A DNA stretch of 64,000 bases from Arthrobacter sp. Soc17.1.1.1 (GTDB lineage: Bacteria; Actinomycetota; Actinomycetes; Actinomycetales; Micrococcaceae). Each line of letters starts with the position of its first letter. The stretch's first letter is position 1. Under the pieces are notes generated by a model. It was not told the DNA's origin. It did not search any database and saw only the letters and a program-made list of their open reading frames with translations. The stretch lies in NCBI RefSeq assembly GCF_036867195.1, contig NZ_JBAJII010000001.1:3472001-3536000 (forward strand). The letters are read 5' to 3'. Of the stretch, positions 16,285 to 23,968 are shown one piece after another. A program made the position numbers and the translations under genes.

Positions 16285-16892
16285 GCAGCTACACCATCCC
16301 CTACGTCACGGTGCGCCACGGCAACGGGTCGCAGCAGACCCTCGACATCTACAGCAGCCTGCTGACCGAGCGCATCATCTATCTCGGCACGCCCCTGGAC
16401 GACGGCGTGGCCAACGCGCTGATCGCGCAGCTGCTCCACCTGGAGTCCGCGAGCGCGTCGCTGCCGATCGACCTGTACATCAACTCGCCCGGTGGATCCA
16501 TCAGCGCCATGCTCGCCGTGTACGACGCGATGCAGTACGTCACGCCCCCGGTCCGCACCACGTGCATCGGCCAGGCGACCTTCACCGCGGCGGTGCTCCT
16601 CGCCGGGGGTGAGCGCGGCGCGCGCTCCATCCTGCCGCGCGGACGCGTGGTGCTGCACCAGCCGACGATCGACACGGGCCGGGGCACCATCCCCGACCTC
16701 ATCCTCGAGGCCGACGAGGTGGAGCGGATCACGGCGCTCCTCGACGAGCTCCTCGCCCGGCACACCGGGAGGACGGTGGAGGACATCCGGCGGGACACGG
16801 ACCGGAACCTCGTCCTCGACGCCCGCCAGGCCGTGCACTACGGCGTGGTCGACACCGTGGTGGAGTACCGCAAGACGGACCCGCCCGCGTAG
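16281..16892 (+). CDS. ClpP-like subunit with lost catalytic Ser and Asp
   Basis: 203 residues, coupled to the preceding clpP by an ATGA overlap. The ClpP fold is well kept (DLYINSPGGSISAMLAVYD, RGRVVLHQPTID, the C-terminal AVHYGVVDTV). However, the nucleophile position reads Phe101 in GQATFTAAVLLAGG, and the Asp of the usual DTDRD motif reads Asn176 (DTDRN). Only His126 remains. It therefore should form part of a mixed ring without cutting, comparable to cyanobacterial ClpR. Actinobacteria normally carry a ClpP1P2 pair in which both are active, so this second, asymmetric pair is unusual. Confidence 0.9.
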   Translation: MSSYTIPYVTVRHGNGSQQTLDIYSSLLTERIIYLGTPLDDGVANALIAQLLHLESASASLPIDLYINSPGGSISAMLAVYDAMQYVTPPVRTTCIGQATFTAAVLLAGGERGARSILPRGRVVLHQPTIDTGRGTIPDLILEADEVERITALLDELLARHTGRTVEDIRRDTDRNLVLDARQAVHYGVVDTVVEYRKTDPPA

Positions 16893-16919
16893 GGACGGGC
16901 AGTCCCGACCCGGCCCGGC

Positions 16920-17291
16920 TCAGGCGGCGAGGCGGACCTGCGGTCCTCCGCCCCGGGCCATCCGGGTGGTGGCATGGGAACTCAGGGTCCGCACCGTCAC
17001 ACCCAGCGAGCGCGCGATGGCCGCGAGGATCTCCGAGGAGGCGTCCTTGCGGCCGCGTTCGATCTCGGAGAGGTACTGCGGCGAGATGGCCGCACGGCCG
17101 GCGACGTCCGTGAGCCGCTCGCCGCGGTCGAGCCGGAGGTCGCGCAGCACGTCGCCGTAGGCCTCGCGCAGGAGCGGCTCGCGCCCCGGGCGGGTGTCCT
17201 CAGGGACCTCGTCCGGGCGGGCCGTGCGCGGCCGGGCCTGCCGGCGTCGTCCGGTGGTTGCAGCTGACGGGAAATACAGGATCTCGCCCAT
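16920..17291 (-). CDS. ClgR/PopR-like XRE-family regulator
   Basis: 123 residues from ATG 17291. After a basic N-terminus comes a helix-turn-helix at about 58-112: LREAYGDVLRDLRLDRGE, TDVAGRAAISPQYLSEIERGRK, SSEILAAIARSLGV. The phrase YLSEIERGRKDASSEIL is typical of ClgR and PopR, which activate clp genes in actinobacteria. The gene is convergent with the clpP pair, its stop lying 27 bp from the pair's end, which supports a role as regulator of that pair. The C-terminal tail (GGGPQVRLAA) is non-polar, as in ClgR proteins that are themselves Clp substrates; this last point is inference. Confidence 0.8.
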   Translation of the reverse strand: MGEILYFPSAATTGRRRQARPRTARPDEVPEDTRPGREPLLREAYGDVLRDLRLDRGERLTDVAGRAAISPQYLSEIERGRKDASSEILAAIARSLGVTVRTLSSHATTRMARGGGPQVRLAA

Positions 17292-17359
17292 GCACCCTGA
17301 CTGTAGCCGCGCGCGGGGCGGCGTGGGGACCGCTCTGCTCAGGGCAGAGCGGCCGGGTC

Positions 17360-18121
17360 CTAGCTCGTCCTCCGCCGGTACGTCGCGATGGCGACGGCGT
17401 AGGCGGCGGCGAGGAGCGCGGTGCACCACGCGAGCGCCGTCCAGAGGTCGCCGCCGACCGGCTGGCCCGCGAACAGGTCCCTGATCGAGTCCACGATCGA
17501 CGTGACCGGCTGGTTCTCGGCGAACCAGCGGACGGGGCCGGGCATGGTCTCCGTCGGTGCGAAGGCCGAACTGACGAACGGGAGGAAGATCAGCGGGTAG
17601 GAGAACGCGCTCGCACCGTCCACGGTCTTCGCGGACAGGCCCGCGATCACCGCCATCCAGGTCAGGGCGAGGGTGAAGAGCACCAGCATGCCGAGCACAC
17701 CCAGCCAGGCGACGGGACCCGCCGACGTCCGGAAGCCCATGAGGAGGGCGACGCCGACGACGATCGCGAGGGAGACGAGGTTCGCGACGAGCGAGGTGAG
17801 CACGTGCGCCCACAGCATGCTGGACCGGGCGATGGGCATGGACTGGAAGCGCTCGAAGATGCCGCTCTGCAGGTCCAGGAACAGCCGGTACGCCGTGTAC
17901 GCCACACCGGACGCGATGGTGATGAGCAGGACGCCCGGCAGCATGTAGTCGACGTAGGAGGACGTGCCCGTGTCGATCGCCCCGCCGAACACGACGACGA
18001 ACAGGACCATGATGGCGACGGGCATGACCGCCGTCGTGACGACGGTGTCGACGCTGCGGGTGATGTGGCGCAGCGACCGGCCGGTCAGCGCCGCGGTGTC
18101 GCGGACCAGGTGGGTGCTCAT
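17360..18121 (-). CDS. ABC-2 type transporter permease
   Basis: 253 residues with six predicted transmembrane helices and the ABC-2 pattern (DrrB/NodJ-like): VMPVAIMVLFVVVFGGAID, YVDYMLPGVLLITIASG, DLQSGIFERFQSMPIARSS and the C-terminal segment SYPLIFLPFVSSAF. It forms an exporter with the ATPase encoded directly upstream, with which it overlaps by 4 nt (ATGA). Such DrrAB-like exporters commonly move drugs or lipophilic compounds outward. The cargo is unknown. It is the last gene of the PadR operon. Confidence 0.9.
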   Translation of the reverse strand: MSTHLVRDTAALTGRSLRHITRSVDTVVTTAVMPVAIMVLFVVVFGGAIDTGTSSYVDYMLPGVLLITIASGVAYTAYRLFLDLQSGIFERFQSMPIARSSMLWAHVLTSLVANLVSLAIVVGVALLMGFRTSAGPVAWLGVLGMLVLFTLALTWMAVIAGLSAKTVDGASAFSYPLIFLPFVSSAFAPTETMPGPVRWFAENQPVTSIVDSIRDLFAGQPVGGDLWTALAWCTALLAAAYAVAIATYRRRTS

Positions 18122-18915
18122 CGGGATCCCCCTCCGGCCTGCTCATCCCTGCCCGCCGGGGCGGTGCCGATGATCGCGAGGAACACGTCCTCGAGGGTGG
18201 GCTGCTTCTCGACGTACTCCACCCGGGCGGGCGGGAGGACCTGCCGGAGCTCCGCGAGCGTGCCGTCCGCGATGATCCGGCCCTCGTGGAGGATGGCGAT
18301 GCGATCGGCGAGCTGCTCGGCCTCGTCCAGGTACTGCGTGGTCAGCAGCACGGTGGTCCCCTGCCCTGCCAGTTCCCGGACGGCACGCCACACCTCCAGC
18401 CGGGCCTCCGGATCGAGGCCCGTGGTCGGTTCGTCGAGGAAGATCACCGGCGGGCTGCCGATGAGGCTCATGGCGATGTCCAGGCGGCGGCGCATCCCGC
18501 CGGAGTAGGTGGCCGCCTTCCGGTCCCCCGCATCGGTGAGGGCGAAGCGCCGCAGCAGGTCGTCGGCGACCTGCTGCGGATCCTTCAGGTGCCGGAGCCT
18601 CGCGACGAGCACGAGGTTCTCGCGGCCGCTGAGGACCTCGTCGACGGCGGCGAACTGCCCCGTGAGGCTGATGGACTCCCGCACGTCCGGCGCCTGGGTG
18701 GCGACGTCGAAGCCGTTGACGGTGGCCGTCCCGTCATCGGGGGCGAGCAGCGTGGACAGGATCCTCACCACGGTCGTCTTGCCGGCGCCGTTCGATCCGA
18801 GGAGCGCGAAGATGCTGCCGCGGGCCACCTCGAAGTCGACGCCGCGGAGGACGTGCAGGTCCCTGTAGGACTTCGCGAGTGCCGTCACGCGGATCGCAGG
18901 AGCCCGGGCGGTCAT
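18118..18915 (-). CDS. ABC transporter ATP-binding protein (DrrA-like)
   Basis: 265 residues, a single nucleotide-binding domain. Walker A is GSNGAGKTT, the signature is YSGGMRRRLDIAMSL, Walker B is PPVIFLDEPTTGLDP, and the switch histidine is replaced by Gln in LLTTQYLDEAEQLAD, a DrrA-type feature. The C-terminal extension PARVEYVEKQPTLEDVFLAI is characteristic of the daunorubicin-resistance ATPase group. It overlaps the DUF1048 gene upstream and the permease downstream by 4 nt each. Confidence 0.93.
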   Translation of the reverse strand: MTARAPAIRVTALAKSYRDLHVLRGVDFEVARGSIFALLGSNGAGKTTVVRILSTLLAPDDGTATVNGFDVATQAPDVRESISLTGQFAAVDEVLSGRENLVLVARLRHLKDPQQVADDLLRRFALTDAGDRKAATYSGGMRRRLDIAMSLIGSPPVIFLDEPTTGLDPEARLEVWRAVRELAGQGTTVLLTTQYLDEAEQLADRIAILHEGRIIADGTLAELRQVLPPARVEYVEKQPTLEDVFLAIIGTAPAGRDEQAGGGSR

Positions 18916-19271
18916 CTTCGTTCCTCCGCCTCTGCGTGGTCGATGGCCTTCGCGAGCCTGTCCCGTTCCGTCCGGATCCAGCTCCCGCCGCCGTAGTTCT
19001 GCATGAACTCCTCGGCGAACTCCACGGGGTCGGTCCCGACGACGTCGCGCAGCGGCGTGCCTGCGGCGACGCTCTGCTCGAAGAGGTCCGCGAGGTCGGT
19101 GACCATCGCGATGAGGCTGTTGCCGTCGTTGCTCGGTCCGAGGTGGAGCAGGTAGCGCTCCAGTGCGAGGGCCGCCTCGCGGTAGCCGTCGGGCAACCGC
19201 CGCACGCGCTCCCTGTACTCCCGGTACCGCTTCTTGTCGCCGAGATCCCCGACGATCTTCTCGATCCACAT
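18912..19271 (-). CDS. DUF1048 domain protein
   Basis: 119 residues, soluble and mostly helical, with MWIEKIVGDLGDKKRYREY, RVRRLPDGYREAALALERY and the C-terminal FMQNYGGGSWIRTERDRL. DUF1048 proteins are regularly found between a PadR regulator and an ABC exporter, as here, and are thought to act with that regulator, but their role is not established. The start ATG at 19271 sits nine bases after GGAGG. A GTG at 19277, overlapping the PadR stop as GTGA, is the alternative and would add two residues. Confidence 0.85.
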   Translation of the reverse strand: MWIEKIVGDLGDKKRYREYRERVRRLPDGYREAALALERYLLHLGPSNDGNSLIAMVTDLADLFEQSVAAGTPLRDVVGTDPVEFAEEFMQNYGGGSWIRTERDRLAKAIDHAEAEERR

Positions 19272-19273
19272 GG

Positions 19274-19603
19274 TCACCGTCCTCCTTCGCGGAGCTGTTC
19301 GAGCCGTTCCGAGAGGAAGCTCCAGGTCCTCCAGAACTCATCGAGGTATTCCTGCCCCCGCGCATTGAGGGAGTAGACCTTGCGCGGGGGCCCCTTCTCG
19401 GAGGGGACCTTCTCGACATCGACGAGTCCTCGCTGTTCCGCGCGGATCAGGAGTGCATAGATGGTGCCCTCCGCGATGTCCGTGAAGCCCTGATCCCTCA
19501 GCCACGCAGTGATCTCGTAGCCGTAGGCCGCCCTGCCGGACAGGAGGGCCAGGACGATCCCTTCGAGGGTGCCCTTCAGCATCTCCGTCGCCTGCTTGCC
19601 CAT
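19274..19603 (-). CDS. PadR family transcriptional regulator
   Basis: 109 residues, a winged-helix protein of the PadR-s1 type with MLKGTLEGIVLALLSGRAAYG, the recognition region EGTIYALLIRAEQRG and the wing VPSEKGPPRKVYSLNARG. A C-terminal helix for dimerisation follows. It is the first gene of the PadR-DUF1048-ABC operon, with a strong AGGAGG ribosome binding site. PadR proteins of this context usually repress the linked drug exporter until a ligand binds. The dyad at 19631-19651 in its own promoter is the likely operator. Confidence 0.93.
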   Translation of the reverse strand: MGKQATEMLKGTLEGIVLALLSGRAAYGYEITAWLRDQGFTDIAEGTIYALLIRAEQRGLVDVEKVPSEKGPPRKVYSLNARGQEYLDEFWRTWSFLSERLEQLREGGR

Positions 19604-19620
19604 GGATCCCTCCTGCTACC

Positions 19621-19673
19621 TAGTGATGCTTGATACCGGTACAAAGTATCACTGGGTACCGGTAGCTAGCAAG
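19621..19673 (-). promoter_or_regulatory. PadR operon promoter with operator dyad
   Basis: On the minus strand, TTGCTA and TACTTT are spaced 18 bp and lie about 45-75 bp before the PadR start codon. The dyad TGATAC (19631-19636) / GTATCA (19646-19651), nine bases between arms, overlaps the -10 element. Overlapping it, ATACCGGTA and GTACCGGTA give a second repeated half-site (19632-19664). This arrangement fits autorepression by PadR. Confidence 0.65.
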
Positions 19674-19809
19674 AGGGAGTAGCACAGTCGCGGAGCGACC
19701 ATCGCCTTCTTCACCGACCTCGGGCCCACCGGGAACTGACCTGCGGTCGGGTTCCCGAGCCCCGCCCCGCATCGCGTTCCGGCTGGTCGGGACGGACTAG
19801 GATCCGAGC

Positions 19810-20331
19810 ATGAGCAGACTCCCCCTCCATCCGTCCGCACGGCAGCGGCCCGCGACCCTGGCGGCCGCCCTCCTCGCCGTCGTCGCAGCGTTCCAGGCCG
19901 CCCTCGCCCTCGGCGCGTCGTGGGGGGAAGCGGCATACGGAGGCGTCCACCGGGGTGCACTGCCGGTGAAGTACCGCGCCTCGAGCGCCGTGGCCTCCGT
20001 GGCCTACGGCGCGCTCATCCTCATCACGCTGGGCAGGGGTCCGGGCACGACGGCGAGGCGCCGCATCCTCTCGGGGGCCTCGGCCCTCATGATGCTCGGC
20101 ACCGGCATGAACCTCGCCTCACGATCCCGCCTCGAACGGGCGCTGTGGACGCCCGTGGCGGGGACGCTCGCCGTCACCCTGCTGCGCGCGGCACGCGGCA
20201 CCCCGACGGCGGACGCCCGCCCTGCAGCTGGTCCTCGAGGTGGGAGCCGGGCTGTCGGCGGAGACGCTGCGGGAGCTGCGGCAGCTGCGGCAGCTGCGGC
20301 AGCTGCGGCAGCTGCGGCAGGTGCACGGTGA
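19810..20331 (+). CDS. Small membrane protein with a tandem-repeat tail
   Basis: The first about 140 residues have four hydrophobic helices (ATLAAALLAVVAAFQAALAL, SAVASVAYGALILITLG, GASALMMLGTGMNLAS, VAGTLAVTLLRAA) and the segment SWGEAAYGGVHRGALPVKYR between helices 1 and 2. I recognise this as a conserved actinobacterial membrane protein type of unknown function. The last 20 or so residues are poly-alanine encoded by a 9-bp tandem repeat, so the natural C-terminus is doubtful. A different frame over 20222-20366 reads LQLVLEVGAGLSAETLRELR and then repeats LRQ, which looks more protein-like. The start at 19810 lies six bases after TAGGAT, suggesting a leaderless transcript. Confidence 0.6.
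   Translation: MSRLPLHPSARQRPATLAAALLAVVAAFQAALALGASWGEAAYGGVHRGALPVKYRASSAVASVAYGALILITLGRGPGTTARRRILSGASALMMLGTGMNLASRSRLERALWTPVAGTLAVTLLRAARGTPTADARPAAGPRGGSRAVGGDAAGAAAAAAAAAAAAAAAGAR
20274..20318. repeat. Five copies of a 9-bp tandem repeat (AGCTGCGGC)
   Basis: Five exact consecutive units of AGCTGCGGC at the 3' end of the membrane protein gene. Because the unit is 9 bp, copy number changes keep the frame. In the annotated frame it encodes alanines, in another plus frame it encodes the triplet LRQ. Confidence 0.85.
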
Positions 20332-21105
20332 TCATTCCCCGCGGCGGGGTGCCGTCGCCTGGTAGATGATGGCTGTTGCGACGTCCTTCAGCCTGACGTT
20401 CGTGTCGTTGGACAGCTTCTGGAGCCGGAGGAAAGCCTCGTCGCTGGTGCAGTGATGCTGGGCCATGAGGATACCCTTGGCCTGCTCGATGCCCGCCCGC
20501 GACCTCATCGCCTCCTGCAGTTGCTCCACCTCCTGCCGTGCGGAGCGGTAGAGGCCGGAGGTCACCATGGTCGCCGCCGAGTACTCCGCGAAGCGTTGAC
20601 TCCGGTCCGCGTCGGATGCGTCCGGATCCGCACTGAGGTAGTCCAGGAGGCGGACGAGGTCCTCGCGGTGCTCGGTGACGTCGTGCACCTCCTGCAGGAG
20701 AGCGACCACCCGACCCTCGTCATCCAGGACGGGGCTGTTGACCGGGCTCCAGTACCGCTCGAGGAACGCGCCGGGGCGGGCAGGGTCCGGGATGTCGAAA
20801 CGGTGCAGGAGCAGACTGTCCCTCTGCCCGGTCCTCTTCACGTGGTCGAGGGATTCGCGCATCACCCTCGCCGGGTCCTGCCCGGACTGTGACGGGCTCT
20901 CCGCGAACACCTCGAACGCCTGGCGCCCGACCAGATCGGCCGCGGGAATCCCCACCAGGTCGGCGAACGCCGGATTCACATCGATGATCACGTACTCGGG
21001 ATCCATCAGCGAGTACGCCGACGACGTCGCCTCGAAGATGCCCCGGGCATGGGCGATGATCCGATCGACCGCCCCTTCCGCGCCTGCACTCCCGCGCTGC
21101 TCCAC
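20332..21105 (-). CDS. PAS - ANTAR domain regulator
   Basis: 257 residues. A PAS sensor domain covers about 15-150 (SSAYSLMDPEYVIIDVNPAF, FLERYWSPVNSPVLDDEG, VVALLQEVHDVTEH). It is followed by a linker helix and a C-terminal ANTAR domain at about 190-250 (LQEAMRSRAGIEQAKGILMA, DEAFLRLQKLSNDTNVRLKDVA). ANTAR domains bind paired RNA hexaloop hairpins and prevent transcription termination. The start is taken as GTG 21105, six bases after GAAGGA; upstream ATGs (21138, 21219) lack a ribosome binding site. No ANTAR target hairpin pair was seen nearby, so it acts elsewhere. Confidence 0.85.
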   Translation of the reverse strand: MEQRGSAGAEGAVDRIIAHARGIFEATSSAYSLMDPEYVIIDVNPAFADLVGIPAADLVGRQAFEVFAESPSQSGQDPARVMRESLDHVKRTGQRDSLLLHRFDIPDPARPGAFLERYWSPVNSPVLDDEGRVVALLQEVHDVTEHREDLVRLLDYLSADPDASDADRSQRFAEYSAATMVTSGLYRSARQEVEQLQEAMRSRAGIEQAKGILMAQHHCTSDEAFLRLQKLSNDTNVRLKDVATAIIYQATAPRRGE

Positions 21106-21241
21106 CTCGCGTCCTTCTCCCTTCCAGCATCGGGACATTCCTGGAATGAGACCGATGTCTAAGCCTCCAACCATATCCACCCACGGGGCACCACGTGCGG
21201 ACACCTCGACGCGACCCACGTCCTATCCGGCCGTGCAGGGC

Positions 21242-21790
21242 CTATGCATGCGGGGTGATCAGCTGCTGCAGGAGTGCCCCGTACCGACGGATGATGACGT
21301 CCTGCCCCTCCGCGAGCAGCCGCTCGTCCCCCACGACCCACAGCGCATACATCAGCCCGCCGACCAGTGCTGCGGCCAGCCGGGCGCGGAGGTCCGCGTC
21401 CGGACCGACCAGGCGGGTCTCGAGCGGAGCGACGAAGGTCGTCTCGTGGAGGTGCCGCAGCTGCTCGCCCACGGCTCCGGCGTCGCTGGCGCGCAGGAGC
21501 GTGAGATAGAGGGGCCGCAGGTGCCCGTCCTCCTCCAGCACGTACCGGACGAAGCGCTCGCCCAGGTTGTCCGGGTCGCCTTCGAGCAGGGGCTGGTAGT
21601 CGGGCATCGACGGCATGGCCTCGAGGAACAGGGCCTCCTTCGTCCCGAAGTAGTGGATGGGGAGGGCGGCATCCACTCCTGCGGCGGACGCCACCGATCT
21701 CACCGAGGCGCCGGCGTAGCCCTTCTCGAGGAACAGCGTGCGCGCGGCATGGAGGATCGCCCTGCGCGTCTCGGCCCTGCCCTCGATCAT
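21242..21790 (-). CDS. TetR family transcriptional regulator
   Basis: 182 residues. The N-terminal DNA-binding region shows TRRAILHAARTLFLEKGYAG, SVRSVASAAGVDAALPIHYF and GTKEALFLEAM, followed by a helical ligand domain (KGYAGASVRSVA-type TetR_C). It is divergent from the SDR gene at 21943. The palindrome at 21874-21890 between them is the probable operator, so the regulator should control both itself and the SDR. Its ligand is unknown. Confidence 0.92.
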   Translation of the reverse strand: MIEGRAETRRAILHAARTLFLEKGYAGASVRSVASAAGVDAALPIHYFGTKEALFLEAMPSMPDYQPLLEGDPDNLGERFVRYVLEEDGHLRPLYLTLLRASDAGAVGEQLRHLHETTFVAPLETRLVGPDADLRARLAAALVGGLMYALWVVGDERLLAEGQDVIIRRYGALLQQLITPHA

Positions 21791-21863
21791 GCTCCAACCC
21801 TAGCGTCCGGCACCGGGTCGGCCGGACCCTCCCGGCCGGCCTCCCGGGACGTCCCCGCATCGG

Positions 21864-21898
21864 CAGGCTGGCCATTCAACACTGTTGAATGTAGCCTG
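21864..21898 (+). promoter_or_regulatory. TetR operator between tetR and SDR genes
   Basis: Perfect inverted repeat ATTCAAC-ACT-GTTGAAT (21874-21890), 7-bp arms, three-base centre. Outer arms CAGGCT (21864-21869) and AGCCTG (21893-21898) add a second level of symmetry. TAGCCT (21892-21897) is a plausible -10 for the SDR gene, with the operator filling the -35/-10 spacer exactly. Confidence 0.7.
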
Positions 21899-21942
21899 CT
21901 GGAACGAGTCACCCTCCTCGCGGACCGTCGGAAGGACCAGCA

Positions 21943-22956
21943 ATGACGCAGACCCCTGCCACCCTGACCGCCCACAGCACCATCGAGCAATGGCTCGTCC
22001 ATCCCGAGGGCGGACCGGCCCTGCGGGGCTTCCTGGCGCAGGCGGGCACCGATGAGGCCGCCCTCGGCCCGGCCCGCTCCATGCCCCTGCAGCAGCTGGT
22101 CGCCCTGAGCCAGGGCGCCCTGCCGCAGAGCGCCGTCGACGGACTGGTGCAGCAGGTCAACGGGGGTGTGATCCCGGAGCCGGATGCCTCCGTCTGGCAG
22201 GAGCGCATCATCCCGGGGCGTTTCGAGGGACGCACCGTGATCGTCACGGGCGCCGGATCGGGCATCGGCCGCGCCACCGCGTCACGGGTGGCCCGTGAGG
22301 GCGGGCGTGTGCTCGCCGTCGACATCGCCGCGGACCGGCTCGAGGATCTCGCGGCGGCGCTCGAGGGCCACCAGGTCGTCCCGATCGCAGCCGACCTCAC
22401 GGACACGGCCGCAGTAGCGCGGATCGTCGCGGGCGCTGACGGCCGCATCGACGCACTGGCCAACGTGGCGGGGATCAACGACGACTTCAGCCCGCTCCAC
22501 GAGGTGTCGGACGCGATGTGGACGCGGGTCTTCGCCGTCAACGTCGAGGGACTCATGCGCCTCACGCGGGCGGTCCTGCCGGTCATGCTCGACGCCGGTC
22601 ACGGCTCGATCGTCAATGTCGCCTCGGAGGCGGGCCTGCGCGGCTCCGCATCGGGCGTCGCCTACACGGCGTCGAAGCACGCCGTCGTGGGGATCACCCG
22701 CAGCGCCGCCTTCATGTACGCGAAGGAAGGCCTGCGTATCAACGCCGTCGCCCCGGGGGGCGTCGCCACCGGCATCCCCATGCCGGGCGCGCCCTCGGCG
22801 TACGGTTCATCCCGCCTGGAGGGCGCCCGCGTCAACATCCCCAGCATCGCCGACCCGGCACACCTCGCGGCCACGATCTCGTTCCTGCTCAGCGACGACG
22901 GCGTGAACATCAACGGCGCCATCCTGCCCTCCGACGGCGGCTGGTCGGCCGTCTGA
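21943..22956 (+). CDS. SDR family oxidoreductase with an extra N-terminal helical domain
   Basis: 337 residues, about 90 longer than a usual short-chain dehydrogenase. Residues 97-337 are a classical SDR: cofactor motif TGAGSGIG (102-109), Asn178 region NVAG, catalytic Asn200, Ser228, Tyr241 and Lys245 (YTASK). The Asp at the end of the second strand (VDIAA) suggests NAD rather than NADP. Residues 1-90 are a helical segment with the spacing pattern HPEGGPALRGFL and MPLQQLVALSQGALP. It resembles the small C-terminal helical modules attached to some actinobacterial hydrolases; I do not know its role. The start ATG follows GAAGGACCAGCA. The substrate is unknown. Confidence 0.88.
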   Translation: MTQTPATLTAHSTIEQWLVHPEGGPALRGFLAQAGTDEAALGPARSMPLQQLVALSQGALPQSAVDGLVQQVNGGVIPEPDASVWQERIIPGRFEGRTVIVTGAGSGIGRATASRVAREGGRVLAVDIAADRLEDLAAALEGHQVVPIAADLTDTAAVARIVAGADGRIDALANVAGINDDFSPLHEVSDAMWTRVFAVNVEGLMRLTRAVLPVMLDAGHGSIVNVASEAGLRGSASGVAYTASKHAVVGITRSAAFMYAKEGLRINAVAPGGVATGIPMPGAPSAYGSSRLEGARVNIPSIADPAHLAATISFLLSDDGVNINGAILPSDGGWSAV

Positions 22957-23014
22957 CCAGGCAGACGAGGTACGGGCGGACATCCTGCGCATCGACGATC
23001 GGGAAGGTGGAGGA

Positions 23015-23959
23015 ATGACGAGGATCGACCTGCGGACACGGCTGTTGGGGCGGCTCATCGGTCTGGCGTCCGTGACCAGGCGCTCCGAGGAGCAGATCCT
23101 GGCGGACCAGCGCCGAGTGATCGGGCACAACCCGCTGACCGACCTCCTGCTCGGCGGGCTCGCCCGGGGCGTGGAGGTACGGGACACCACGGCTGCCGGC
23201 GCCGACGGCGCCATCCGGGTCCGGACCTACCACCCGCCCACGGCGGGTGACGCTCCCCCGCTGGTCGTGTTCATCCACGGTGGGGGCTGGACCTCGGGGA
23301 GCCTCGACACGTACGACTGGTTCGCGAGCAGCATCGCCCGCGACGCGCACGCCGTCGTCGCCTCCCTGGACTACCGGCTGGCGCCCGGCCACCGGTGGCC
23401 GGCCGCGGCGGAGGATGCGTACGCCGCGACCGTCGACCTGATCGGTCGCGGGGCGGAGCTCGGCGCCGACACGTCCCGTGTCGCCGTCGTGGGCGACAGC
23501 GCGGGCGGGAACCTGGCCGCCGTCGTCGCGCTCATGGCGCGGGACCGGTCGGGCCCTGCCATCGCGTTCCAGGGCCTGGTGTACCCCGCGACCGACATGA
23601 CCATGGCGAGCCCCTCCATCGAGGAGAACGCGTACGCCCCGATCCTCACGAAGGCGGACATGCTGGCGTTCCGCGGTCACTACCTCGAGGACCAGGACCC
23701 GCGGCACCCCTATGCGTCGCCCCTGCTCGCCGACGACCTGAGCGGGCTTCCGCCTGCCCTGGTGCAGGTGGCCGAACACGACCCGCTGCGCGACGACGGC
23801 CTCCGCTACGCCGCGGCCCTCCGGGCGGCGGGGTCCGCCGTGCGGGCGACGACGTATGTCGGGATGCCCCACGGCTTCATGGCGTTCCCCCGCATCAGCA
23901 GGGCCGTTCCGCAGGCACTCGGCGAGCTGTGCCAGGAGCTGCGCAGCGCACTGGTGTAG
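23015..23959 (+). CDS. Alpha/beta hydrolase, HSL (acetyl esterase) type
   Basis: 314 residues. Oxyanion-hole motif HGGGW (89-92 region) and nucleophile motif GDSAGGN with Ser162 identify the hormone-sensitive-lipase esterase family. The acid is Asp256 (EHDPLRDDG) and the base His286 (MPHGFMA). It probably hydrolyses short acyl esters in the cytosol. It lies 58 bp after the SDR gene in the same direction and may be co-transcribed, so it may also be under the TetR operator at 21874-21890. The start ATG at 23015 sits in AAGGTGGAGGAATG; the A-rich AAGG is the usable ribosome binding site. Confidence 0.92.
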   Translation: MTRIDLRTRLLGRLIGLASVTRRSEEQILADQRRVIGHNPLTDLLLGGLARGVEVRDTTAAGADGAIRVRTYHPPTAGDAPPLVVFIHGGGWTSGSLDTYDWFASSIARDAHAVVASLDYRLAPGHRWPAAAEDAYAATVDLIGRGAELGADTSRVAVVGDSAGGNLAAVVALMARDRSGPAIAFQGLVYPATDMTMASPSIEENAYAPILTKADMLAFRGHYLEDQDPRHPYASPLLADDLSGLPPALVQVAEHDPLRDDGLRYAAALRAAGSAVRATTYVGMPHGFMAFPRISRAVPQALGELCQELRSALV

Positions 23960-23968
23960 CGGGAGGCG

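Noticed and set aside
17258..18508. 416-residue plus-strand frame opposite the ABC transporter genes
   Set aside because: Overlaps permease and ATPase genes with clear Walker motifs; reads as a charged, low-complexity shadow.
21106..21219. Longer N-terminus for the PAS-ANTAR protein (starts at 21219, 21174 or 21138)
   Set aside because: No ribosome binding site for these ATG/GTG codons and no domain content; GTG 21105 has GAAGGA at the right distance.
22950..22967. Terminator after the SDR gene (CGTCTG / CAGACG)
   Set aside because: Only six base pairs and the next gene on the same strand follows closely; read-through to the esterase gene is more likely.
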